DNA of 12,624 nucleotides from Helicobacter sp. (GTDB lineage: Bacteria > Campylobacterota > Campylobacteria > Campylobacterales > Helicobacteraceae), in the NCBI RefSeq assembly GCF_022511165.1, contig NZ_JAFLSB010000040.1, positions 1 through 12,624 on the forward strand, written 5' to 3'. Shown piece after piece: positions 1 through 6,489 of this stretch. How positions within the stretch are numbered: position 1 is the first letter of the stretch; each line of letters starts with the position of its first letter. The translations under genes and the position numbers were made by a program. The notes under the pieces were generated by a model. The model was not told the origin of the DNA, did not search any database, and saw only the letters and a list, made by a program, of their open reading frames with translations.

Positions 1-244
1 AAAAAAAAAGAAGAAGAAATCCATTAAACTTCATCTATACAATAAGAACAAAAAACCCTTAGTGCAAAAAGGCACTATTCCTACTCCTCTATTTCTTATA
101 TTCAATCCCCGCTTAAACTCACTCGCGCTATGAAGCATTGTGCTTTTAGTGTGTCGCCACTGCTTTTTTGTAAATATTGCAGCATATCCCTATACCCCCT
201 CCTAGATTCTCTTAAAATAAAATGTATAGATTCGTAGCATTAAA

Positions 245-289
245 TTACAAATTTATAAAATTACATATTGTATTTTAATAAATTTGTAA
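245..289. promoter_or_regulatory. 45-nt near-perfect AT-rich palindrome, candidate operator
   Basis: TTACAAATTTAT at 245-256 is the exact reverse complement of ATAAATTTGTAA at 278-289. The symmetry continues inward with AAA/TTT (258-260/274-276) and TACA/TGTA (262-265/269-272), separated by two single mismatches, with TAT at the centre. Another TTACA lies at 306-310. The repeated TTACA/TGTAA half-sites suggest binding by a dimeric or multimeric regulator in front of the monooxygenase operon. With almost no G or C it is a poor terminator. The regulator is unknown; operator function is inference. Confidence 0.45.
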
Positions 290-314
290 AATATATGAGT
301 TATGATTACATCAA

Positions 315-336
315 TTAAGTTGCAATAACAACTTAA
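315..336. promoter_or_regulatory. 8-bp inverted repeat 20 nt before the monooxygenase start
   Basis: TTAAGTTG (315-322) and CAACTTAA (329-336) are perfect reverse complements around a 6-base loop. The repeat ends 9 bases before the ribosome site (346-350). It could be an operator overlapping the promoter or transcript start, or an RNA hairpin in the 5' leader. No clear -10/-35 pair could be placed with confidence; TATGAT at 301-306 is the nearest -10-like word. Confidence 0.4.
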
Positions 337-356
337 AAAATAAAAAAGGATGGACA

Positions 357-1781
357 ATGAAAAAAGGAAAAACGATTCATTTTAATGCGTTTGAAATGAA
401 CTGCATTACACATTTAAGTCCGGGGTTGTGGCGTTACCCTAACGACCAAGCTTTGCGCTATAAGGATATTGAGTATTGGCAAAATATCGCAAAAATCGCC
501 GAAAAAGGGCTTTTTGATGCGATTTTCATTGCCGATGTGATAGGCGTATATGAGCTGTATAAAGGAAATGATATTACCGCGCTCACACACGCCGTGCAAA
601 CGCCTGTCAATGACCCTGTGCAATTAGCGGCTATTGGCGCAGCTGTAACAAAGCATTTAGGCTTTGGCATTACTGCGGGTGTGCCTTTTGAGCACCCTTT
701 TCCTTTTGCAAGAAGACTTAGCACCTTAGATCATCTCACTAAAGGACGCGTGGGTTGGAATATTGTTACAGGTTACTTGCCAAGTGCAAATAGAAATATG
801 GGAACAGATGAGCTTCCCCACGATGAGCGATATGAGGTGGCTGATGAGTATTTAGAGGTGCTCTATAAGCTTTTAGAAGGTAGCTGGGAAGATGATGCGG
901 TGGTTTTAGATAGAAAAACAGGGCAGTTTGCAGACCCAAATAAGATTCATCATATTAACCACAAGGGCAAATATTTTAATGTCCCCGGAACTCATATCTG
1001 TGAGCCAAGCCCACAGCGCACACCGGTGCTTTTTCAAGCAGGAAATAGCCCAAGGGGAATTCAGTTTGCCGCAGAAAATGCAGAGGCAATTTTCATCTCA
1101 CCAATGACAAAAGAGTATGCAAAAATCGCTGTGAAGCAGATTCGAGAAGCGCTTGTAAAAGCAGGACGCAACCCCTATGATGCCAAAATTTACGCTTTGG
1201 CTACGATTATCACTGATGAAAATGACAAACTTGCACAAGCAAAACATAAAGATTTAACAAGCTATGTCAATGTTGATGGAGCTTTGGCGCTGAATTCTGG
1301 TTGGCTTGGAGAAGATTTAAGCAAATACAACCTTGATGATCCGCTCTCAAAAATCAAATCTAATGCCATTATTGGCAAAGTCAAAGAATTTGCCGATGGC
1401 AAAACAGCAGATGGCAAAGAATGGACTTTAAGAGATTTGATAAAAGTCGCAGGAGGAATTGGTGCTTTAGGACCAAAGATTGTAGGTGGGGCTAAAGAAG
1501 TAGCAGATACTTTGGAAGAAATTGTAGAATATGCTGATGTTGATGGCTTTAATCTTGCCTATGCCACTACACCGGGCACTTTTGAAGATATTGTGAATTT
1601 TATCGTCCCCGAGCTTCAAAAAAGAGGCGTGTATCAAGAACAATACGCAGAAGGAACGCTTCGCAATAAGCTTTTTGGCAAGGGCGATAAATTACCTTCA
1701 AATCACAGAGCCGCTGCGTATCGCGTAGGTGGGGCTAAATCAAGTATCGATGATTATGCAACTTCGGGCAGAAAAAAGTAG
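357..1781 (+). CDS. NtaA/SnaA/DszA-family FMN-dependent monooxygenase
   Basis: A 474-residue flavin-dependent monooxygenase of the bacterial-luciferase-like (LLM) superfamily, nitrilotriacetate monooxygenase branch. Such enzymes use reduced FMN from a separate reductase plus O2 to cleave C-N or C-S bonds. Family marks: the block GRVGWNIVTG at residues 130-139, the 'ERYE.ADEYLEVLYKLLEGSW' region just after it, and the phosphate-binding-type QAGNSPRG at 227-234. No signal peptide is seen, so it should be cytoplasmic. The ATG at 357 has AAGGA 6 bases upstream. It heads a run with an ATP-grasp ligase and a second LLM enzyme. Its closest functional parallels may be YtnJ/YxeK of Bacillus, which dealkylate S-substituted cysteines; this substrate is inference. 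The last ~18 residues (after ..AAAYR) look like an extra tail and overlap the transporter remnant. Family call is firm. Confidence 0.93.
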   Translation: MKKGKTIHFNAFEMNCITHLSPGLWRYPNDQALRYKDIEYWQNIAKIAEKGLFDAIFIADVIGVYELYKGNDITALTHAVQTPVNDPVQLAAIGAAVTKHLGFGITAGVPFEHPFPFARRLSTLDHLTKGRVGWNIVTGYLPSANRNMGTDELPHDERYEVADEYLEVLYKLLEGSWEDDAVVLDRKTGQFADPNKIHHINHKGKYFNVPGTHICEPSPQRTPVLFQAGNSPRGIQFAAENAEAIFISPMTKEYAKIAVKQIREALVKAGRNPYDAKIYALATIITDENDKLAQAKHKDLTSYVNVDGALALNSGWLGEDLSKYNLDDPLSKIKSNAIIGKVKEFADGKTADGKEWTLRDLIKVAGGIGALGPKIVGGAKEVADTLEEIVEYADVDGFNLAYATTPGTFEDIVNFIVPELQKRGVYQEQYAEGTLRNKLFGKGDKLPSNHRAAAYRVGGAKSSIDDYATSGRKK

Positions 1782-1875
1782 CATTGAAGACGCGTTTTTC
1801 ATCTATTTTGGGATTTTGATGTTTATAGCCATTGTATGCGTGGTGCTTATCCCCAAAAAACGCGAACTTGATTGA
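1750..1875 (+). pseudogene. Remnant: C-terminal end of a membrane transporter (MFS-like)
   Basis: In the frame +1 to the monooxygenase, a reading frame of about 41 codons starts inside its 3' end and stops at TGA 1873-1875. It encodes a charged stretch (LRAEKSSIEDA), one clear membrane helix of about 20 residues (starting FFIYFGIL and ending VVLIP), and a basic tail KKRELD. This is how the last helix and cytoplasmic tail of major-facilitator transporters usually look. No ribosome site precedes either ATG (1750, 1756). I read it as the leftover 3' end of a deleted transporter gene between the monooxygenase and the ligase. The alternative is a genuine one-helix small protein. The MFS assignment is pattern recognition only. 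Confidence 0.45.
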
Positions 1876-1898
1876 TAAACCAAAGTAAAGGAGGAAAT

Positions 1899-2894
1899 GT
1901 GTTACTGAATGAACTAAAAGATGGGATTTATATCCTACACGAGAATCCCGAGTGGATTCCGCCTTTTGCGAGCGCATTTGAGCGAGCAGGGGTTGCCTTT
2001 AATGAGATTCTCTTAACGCAAGGGGGTATTAATATAGACGCTCCTCCACCAAAAGGTGTATTTTGGAGTAGATTAAGCGCTTCAAGTCATACACGCGATC
2101 ACGCTTATTCTAAAGAGTATGGGCGCACTATCCTTTCGTGGCTTGAATCTTATGGCAGACGCGTAATCAATGGAAGTGCGATACTTGAGCTAGAAGTGAG
2201 CAAAGCAAGGCAATATCTTGCGCTCAATAAAGCTGGGTTTCGCACACCAAAGACAATAAGTGTTTTTGGGAAAGAGGATTTACTCACATTTGCACAAAAG
2301 CTCCAAACACCCTTTATTACTAAGCATAATCAAGGTGGAAAGGGCTTAGGCGTACAAAGATTTGATGATAGGGCATCTTTTGAAGCCTATATACACTCAA
2401 GTGAGTATGAAGAGCCAATTGATGGCATCACACTTTTGCAAGAATACATACCCTCCAAAGAGCCTTTCATTACACGATGTGAGTTCATAGGCGGGAAATT
2501 TGTCTATGCTGTGCGAGTAGATACAAGTGGCGGGGCTTTTAAACTCTGTCCTGCTGATAGTTGCGAAATAGAGAGGGCGGATTCTCTCCCTGAACTTGCA
2601 GGAGCAGCCTGTGAGGTGGGGAGTGCGGATAAGTTTAGTGTGCGCGAGGATATTACAGCCCACACTCCGCTTGTGCAAGTTTTGGAGCGATTTTTACAAC
2701 AGCATCATATAGAAATTGCGGGGATAGAATTCATAGAAAGCAAAGAGGGCGAAAATGTAGTGTATGATATTAATACCAATACTAACTATAATAGCACTCT
2801 TGAATCCAAACTCCGCGCACAAGGCAAAAGTGGAGCAAGTGATAAGCTCGTGCAATTTTTAAAAGAGCAATATGATATTGCTCTACATCAATAA
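1899..2894 (+). CDS. ATP-grasp ligase, RimK/glutathione-synthetase-like
   Basis: About 331 residues with ATP-grasp architecture: an N-terminal pre-ATP domain (to ~residue 105), an ATP-binding part with K142 and the glycine-rich loop GGKGLG at 146-151, a hinge near LLQEY, and metal-binding residues E277 and the D-I-N motif at 290-292 (in place of the usual E-x-N), followed by repeated asparagines. Such enzymes make an acyl-phosphate from a carboxylate and ATP and join it to an amine or thiol. The substrate is not known. Start: GTG at 1899, because AAAGGAGG lies at 1887-1894, 4 bases upstream. The frame stays open back to TTG 1872, but that codon has no ribosome site. The next gene begins 11 bases after its stop, so the two are co-translated neighbours. 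Placement between two FMN monooxygenases suggests it modifies or protects their substrate or product; this is inference. Confidence 0.82.
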   Translation: MLLNELKDGIYILHENPEWIPPFASAFERAGVAFNEILLTQGGINIDAPPPKGVFWSRLSASSHTRDHAYSKEYGRTILSWLESYGRRVINGSAILELEVSKARQYLALNKAGFRTPKTISVFGKEDLLTFAQKLQTPFITKHNQGGKGLGVQRFDDRASFEAYIHSSEYEEPIDGITLLQEYIPSKEPFITRCEFIGGKFVYAVRVDTSGGAFKLCPADSCEIERADSLPELAGAACEVGSADKFSVREDITAHTPLVQVLERFLQQHHIEIAGIEFIESKEGENVVYDINTNTNYNSTLESKLRAQGKSGASDKLVQFLKEQYDIALHQ

Positions 2895-2905
2895 AAGGAG
2901 AAAAA

Positions 2906-3928
2906 ATGAAATTTGGCTATTGGACACCTGTTTTTGGAAGTTGGTTAAGAAATGTTGATGATGATACCACACAAGGCTCTTGGGAATACATCAAAGACTT
3001 AGTTTTGCGTGCTGAAAAGCTAGGCTATGCACTCACTCTTGTGCCAGAGCTTTATTTGAATGATATTAAGGGCGAAAAAGAATCCGCTCTTGATGCGTGG
3101 GCGATTGCCAATGCTTTGGCGGCGATTACAGAAAAAATTGAGATTCTCGCAGCTTTGCGCCCTCAATATCATCAAGTTGCCCTCACAGCAAAGAAAATTG
3201 CCACCATTTCGCAAATCTGTAATGGGCGCTTTAGCATCAATATGGTATCAGCTTGGTGGGCAGAGGAGGCACGACAATTTGGCATTAATTTTGATGGACA
3301 CGATGATAGATACAACCTTACACACGAATATACCGATGTGTTAAGAGGCTTTTGGGAACATACCCCTTTTACTTATCAAGGCAAGTATTTTGCTTTTAAA
3401 GAATCTTATAATGAGCCAAAGCCACCCAAGACTCCGCTTGTATATGCGGGAGGAGAGAGCGAAACAGGGCGCAATGCGATTGCACAATTTGCCGATAAAT
3501 ATCTCCTGCACGGAGGCACACTTGAAGAAGTAAGAGAAAAAATTGCAGATATGAAAGAACGGCGTAAAAAAGCAGGAAAAGAGCCATTTTTGGGCTTTGG
3601 TATGGCTGCATACATCATCATACGCGACACAGAAGAAGAGGCGCTCAAAGAACTTGAACGTATTACAACCATTAAAGATGCACAACGATATGAAAATTCT
3701 TTCGAAAACTTTACCAATAATTCAGAACTTGATGTGGAAATTAGCAAGAAAGAATACAGCGTCTCAAATCGCGGATTGCGCCCACATTTTGTAGGCACAG
3801 CTAAGCAAGTAGCAGAAAAAATTAAGGCTTATGAAGAAGCAGGGCTAGAGCTTCTTATCGTCCAATGTGCGCCGATGAAAGAGGAGCTTGAGCGTATTGC
3901 TAAAGAGCTTATGCCTTTAGTGCGATAA
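2906..3928 (+). CDS. LLM-class FMN-dependent monooxygenase, SsuD/SfnG-like
   Basis: A 340-residue luciferase-like flavin monooxygenase of the alkanesulfonate (SsuD) or dimethyl-sulfone (SfnG) type. These release sulfur from C-S compounds using FMNH2 and O2. Family marks: GRFSINMVSAWW at residues 107-118, the HDDRYNLTHEYTDVLRGFW block shortly after, and YAGGESETGR from residue 180, matching the usual flavin-phosphate segment. Cytoplasmic, no signal peptide. AAGGAG at 2895-2900 sits 5 bases before the ATG. The 11-base gap to the ligase indicates one transcript. It parallels YtmO/CmoO of the Bacillus ytmI operon, which works with a YtnJ-type partner; here the first gene of the run could be that partner. 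Substrate assignment is inference. No reductase is encoded nearby, so FMNH2 must come from elsewhere. Confidence 0.92.
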   Translation: MKFGYWTPVFGSWLRNVDDDTTQGSWEYIKDLVLRAEKLGYALTLVPELYLNDIKGEKESALDAWAIANALAAITEKIEILAALRPQYHQVALTAKKIATISQICNGRFSINMVSAWWAEEARQFGINFDGHDDRYNLTHEYTDVLRGFWEHTPFTYQGKYFAFKESYNEPKPPKTPLVYAGGESETGRNAIAQFADKYLLHGGTLEEVREKIADMKERRKKAGKEPFLGFGMAAYIIIRDTEEEALKELERITTIKDAQRYENSFENFTNNSELDVEISKKEYSVSNRGLRPHFVGTAKQVAEKIKAYEEAGLELLIVQCAPMKEELERIAKELMPLVR

Positions 3929-4012
3929 GAAAGCTAAAAGCTCTATTAAAGGGATTGTAGCTGATGAGATTATAGAATCTTGCCTTGCTTTATTTAAAGC
4001 AGGAGAGAGAAC

Positions 4013-4052
4013 AGAGAGAAATACTGCTAAATTAAACCTAGCAGCCCTCTCT
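4013..4052 (+). other. Two-part hairpin after the monooxygenase operon
   Basis: An inner stem CTGCTA/TAGCAG (4024-4029/4039-4044, 9-base loop) is enclosed by AGAGAG/CTCTCT (4013-4018/4047-4052) across a small internal loop. No U-run follows, so it is not a standard intrinsic terminator. It may stabilise the 3' end of the upstream message or slow polymerase. A second, GC-poor palindrome (GCTTTA/TAAAGC, 3987-4000) lies just before it. Function is unknown. Confidence 0.35.
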
Positions 4053-4060
4053 ATAAAATC

Positions 4061-4066
4061 TATAAT
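4061..4066 (+). promoter_or_regulatory. Candidate -10 box for the ABC importer operon
   Basis: TATAAT at 4061-4066 is a perfect housekeeping-sigma -10 word. Transcription would begin near 4073 and give a leader of about 120 nt before the ATG at 4196. No -35 box is obvious, which is normal for Helicobacter and Campylobacter promoters, where the -35 is poorly conserved. It would make the importer a transcription unit separate from the monooxygenase genes, though read-through is not excluded. Confidence 0.4.
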
Positions 4067-4089
4067 ATAACTCCCTTGCTTGTTTTTGA

Positions 4090-4180
4090 GCTAGATTCTA
4101 GCAAAAACGCTTTGTGTTGTGAGTTACCTCCACACAAGGCAATATTGTGAAGATAAGATTCTAGATTAAGTCTAGAATCT
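4090..4180 (+). promoter_or_regulatory. Structured 5' leader of the importer operon (three hairpins)
   Basis: Three stems follow one another. GCTAGA/TCTAGC lies at 4090-4095/4097-4102. A 9-bp stem (4109-4117 with 4132-4140, one G-U pair) has a 14-base loop. A perfect 10-bp stem AGATTCTAGA/TCTAGAATCT (4156-4165/4171-4180) has a 5-base loop. The last ends 3 bases before the AAGGAG at 4184-4189. Bases 4092-4101 can also pair with 4172-4181, so the first and third stems have a mutually exclusive alternative. This could control ribosome access or attenuation; the first and third stems also contain the AGATTCT word common throughout the window, so the match may be incidental. Confidence 0.4.
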
Positions 4181-4195
4181 ATTAAGGAGAGAAAA

Positions 4196-4951
4196 ATGAA
4201 AATTATCAATATATTACTTCTTGCTTTTAGCTTAAGTTTTGCTTTGGAGCTCAAAGTAGGAAGTGAGAATGCCTATAAACCCTTTGCTTATCTTAATGAA
4301 AAAGGCGAAGCAAGTGGTTTTGATAATGATGTAGTAAGAGCTATTGCCTCTTATATTCCAGATTCTAAACTAGAATTTAGCCCATTTAATTGGAATGCCA
4401 TTTTTAGCGCACTTGATGCAAAAAAGGTTGATATTATCGCCAATCAAATCACCAAAACTAAAGAGCGTGAGGAGAAATATATCTTTTCAAAAAAGCCCTA
4501 TTTTTATGATATAAGCACCATTATTAGCCTAAAAAAGCAACCCATTGCAGATATAAAAGAGCTAAAAGGTGCTAAGATTGGAGTAACCGTTGGCTCAAAT
4601 CACGCCAAAAATCTTGAGGAATATCTCAAAAATAACCCCCATTTAGATATTAAAATTGTGTATTACAAAACCTCTTCTTTACTCGTAGCAGACTTAAAAA
4701 ACCAAAAGATAGAGGCTATGGTCAATAATCCTATCGCCGCACAAGATTATGCTAAGGCACAACATATTACAATAAGTGTCGCAAAATTTCATTTTGAAAA
4801 AGTGCCCGTGTATCTTATCTTTCGCAAAGATAGCGCAAATCTTGCCAAAATAGTTGATAAGGCAATGGAAAAAGCACTGAAAGAGGGCAAGATTGCAGCC
4901 CTCCAAGCGCAATATTTTGGTGAAGAATACCTCCAATACGCAAATAACTAG
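4196..4951 (+). CDS. Periplasmic amino-acid-binding protein 1 of ABC importer (cystine-type)
   Basis: A 251-residue family-3 solute-binding protein (SBP_bac_3 fold). Residues 1-16 form a signal peptide ending LSFA, likely cut by signal peptidase I before LELK; there is no lipobox cysteine, so it should be free in the periplasm. The mature part starts with the usual 'VGSENAYKPFAY' strand, then GFDNDVV, then the ITKTKEREEKYIFS block typical of cystine binders such as TcyJ/TcyK, and GVTVGSNHAKNLEEYL opening the second lobe. AAGGAG (4184-4189) lies 6 bases before the ATG. It is the first gene of a four-gene importer and a diverged paralogue of the next gene. Cystine or an S-substituted cysteine is the best-guess ligand from family resemblance and context; other polar amino acids are possible. 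Confidence 0.88.
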   Translation: MKIINILLLAFSLSFALELKVGSENAYKPFAYLNEKGEASGFDNDVVRAIASYIPDSKLEFSPFNWNAIFSALDAKKVDIIANQITKTKEREEKYIFSKKPYFYDISTIISLKKQPIADIKELKGAKIGVTVGSNHAKNLEEYLKNNPHLDIKIVYYKTSSLLVADLKNQKIEAMVNNPIAAQDYAKAQHITISVAKFHFEKVPVYLIFRKDSANLAKIVDKAMEKALKEGKIAALQAQYFGEEYLQYANN

Positions 4952-4968
4952 ATTCTTAAGGAGAACAT

Positions 4969-5739
4969 ATGAAAAAAATACTTTTGATTACCCCCCTTAT
5001 ACTCTTGCTTGGCTTAGCAAATGCACTTTATGCAGATGAGAAAAAACCTATTGAGGTGGGCACAGGCAATGCTTATCGTCCCTTTGCTTTTGTGAATGCA
5101 AACAATCAAATAGATGGCTTTGACATTGATGTATTAAAGATTCTAAGCAAATATGATAAAAGCCTTGTGTTTAAGTTTAATGGTGTGCAATGGAATGCTG
5201 TTTTTCCCGGGCTTGATAGCGCAAAATTCGATCTTTTAGCCTATCAAATCACCAAAACTAAAGAGCGTGAGGAGAAATATATCTTTTCTGATTATTCTTA
5301 TTTTAACGACATTAGCGGCGTGATTATAAGAGAAGATCAAAATATCACAGATTTTACACAGCTTAATCATCAAAAAATAGGTGTGAGCGTAGGCTCAAAC
5401 TACGCACGTGATTTAGAAAATTATCTCAAAGCCCATAAGGATTTGCACATAGAGATTAAATATTATAAAAATCCCCCTGCGCTGATTGCAGATTTAGGTG
5501 CAAATAGAATCCAAGCAATTATTGGTGAGCCTATTAGCTCAATTAACATTGCCAAGGCGCAAAATATTAATCTCAAGGCAACAGATATTATCCTTGATAA
5601 AACCCCTGTGTATTTTGTCTTTAACAAAAAAGATATAGAGCTAAAAAATAGAGTATCAAAAGCGCTCAAAAAAGCCATAGATTCTAAAGATTTAAGCAAT
5701 TTGAGCATCAAATATTTTAAACAGGATTTAACCAAATAA
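4969..5739 (+). CDS. Periplasmic amino-acid-binding protein 2 of ABC importer (cystine-type)
   Basis: A 256-residue family-3 solute-binding protein, paralogous to the preceding gene and 17 bases downstream of it. A signal peptide of about 20-23 residues has a hydrophobic core ITPLILLLGLANA and likely cleavage after ANA or LYA, with no lipobox. Matching marks are VGTGNAYRPFAF, GFDIDVL, WNAVFPGLDSAKFDLLAYQITKTK and GVSVGSNYARDLENYL. AAGGAG at 4958-4963 precedes the ATG. The genes share a 46-base identical stretch (4443-4488 and 5243-5288) amid otherwise diverged sequence. Two binding proteins per importer is also the arrangement of TcyJ/TcyK in Bacillus. They may bind different ligands, for example oxidised and S-substituted forms of cysteine; that is inference. 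Confidence 0.88.
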   Translation: MKKILLITPLILLLGLANALYADEKKPIEVGTGNAYRPFAFVNANNQIDGFDIDVLKILSKYDKSLVFKFNGVQWNAVFPGLDSAKFDLLAYQITKTKEREEKYIFSDYSYFNDISGVIIREDQNITDFTQLNHQKIGVSVGSNYARDLENYLKAHKDLHIEIKYYKNPPALIADLGANRIQAIIGEPISSINIAKAQNINLKATDIILDKTPVYFVFNKKDIELKNRVSKALKKAIDSKDLSNLSIKYFKQDLTK

Positions 5740-5793
5740 CAAATGAAAAAGCGCAGAGCAAATGAATATTTTTTATGTGTGTAGGGCTTAGCA

Positions 5794-6489
5794 ATGTTTG
5801 ATGGAGCTTATTTTGCACATACATTTTTTACCCTACTCCCTGCTCTCCCTCTCACATTTCTTCTTGCTATTGTCTCATTTTTTGCAGGAGGAGTGCTAGG
5901 GTTTATCCTCGCGCTTGTGAGAGTTTTTGAAATAAAGTACCTCAATCACATTATAATGCTCTATATCTCATTTTTTCGTGGCACACCACTCTTGGTACAA
6001 CTTTTTATGTTTTATTATGGTTTGCCTATTTTCCTGCAATCTTATGAAATTTACATCGATTTTCATAACTTTGATAGCCTCTATTACGCACTTATTGTAT
6101 TTTCACTCTATGCGAGTGCCTACTTATGCGAAATTTTCCGCGCGGCTTTGCTTTCTGTGGATAAGGGGCAAATTGAGGCGGCATATTCACTAGGAATGAG
6201 TAATGCCCAAGCTCTAAGACGCATTATTTTACCCCAAGCCTTTATGATTACTTTGCCCAATTTGCTTAATTTTTTCATTCTCCAAGTCAAAAATACAGCC
6301 CTTGCCTCTATTATTACCGTGCCCGAGCTTATGGGACTAGCTGATATAGAATCTGGCAGAAGTTCAAAATTTTTAGAAGTATATCTTATGGCAGCCCTGA
6401 TGTATTGGGTGCTATGTGTGGTGCTTGAGGGTATATTTTTTAGAATCGAAAAATATTTTGCTCAATTTAGAAAGAAATACACCAAATGA
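5794..6489 (+). CDS. Amino-acid ABC transporter permease (HisM/TcyM type)
   Basis: A 231-residue inner-membrane permease of the polar amino-acid (His/Glu/Gln/Arg/cystine) family. Several hydrophobic helices are visible, with the family's early motif SFFRGTPLLVQLFMFYYG around residues 53-70 and the EAA loop that contacts the ATPase (region EIFRAALLSVDKGQIEAAYSLG, centred near residue 125). A 54-base gap separates it from the second binding protein; the ATG at 5794 has only a weak ribosome site (AGGG near 5783). Its stop overlaps the ATPase start by ATGA, so those two are translationally coupled. It is the only permease in the cluster, so a homodimer channel is expected, whereas Bacillus TcyL/TcyM are two genes. 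Confidence 0.9.
   Translation: MFDGAYFAHTFFTLLPALPLTFLLAIVSFFAGGVLGFILALVRVFEIKYLNHIIMLYISFFRGTPLLVQLFMFYYGLPIFLQSYEIYIDFHNFDSLYYALIVFSLYASAYLCEIFRAALLSVDKGQIEAAYSLGMSNAQALRRIILPQAFMITLPNLLNFFILQVKNTALASIITVPELMGLADIESGRSSKFLEVYLMAALMYWVLCVVLEGIFFRIEKYFAQFRKKYTK

Larger units (their letters stand above)
1..356. other. Non-coding region upstream of the monooxygenase operon
   Basis: No convincing gene lies in these 356 bases. The region starts with a run of nine A. A small hairpin (TAGTGC at 60-65, GCACTA at 72-77) is followed on the minus strand by a T-run after a short gap, so it could end a minus-strand transcript, but weakly. From about 210 the sequence becomes extremely AT-rich and holds the two inverted repeats listed separately. 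The ribosome site AAGGA at 346-350 serves the gene starting at 357. Confidence 0.6.

Noticed and set aside
60..77. Small hairpin TAGTGC/GCACTA as terminator of an upstream gene
   Set aside because: Only 6 bp, no T-run on the plus strand and no gene visible on the minus strand to be terminated.
130..237. 35-codon ATG frame upstream of the first monooxygenase
   Set aside because: No ribosome site, cysteine- and leucine-rich low-information product, no recognisable similarity.
1872..1898. TTG at 1872 as start of the ATP-grasp ligase
   Set aside because: No ribosome site there, and the strong AAAGGAGG lies downstream of it, pointing to GTG 1899.
3921..4070. Open frame of about 49 codons after the second monooxygenase with protein-like composition
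   Set aside because: It has no usable start codon or ribosome site, I recognise no family, and it overlaps the hairpins; treated as chance or very old remnant.
5743..5784. 13-codon frame in the gap before the permease, possible leader peptide
   Set aside because: No ribosome site at its ATG and no run of regulatory codons; short enough to be chance.
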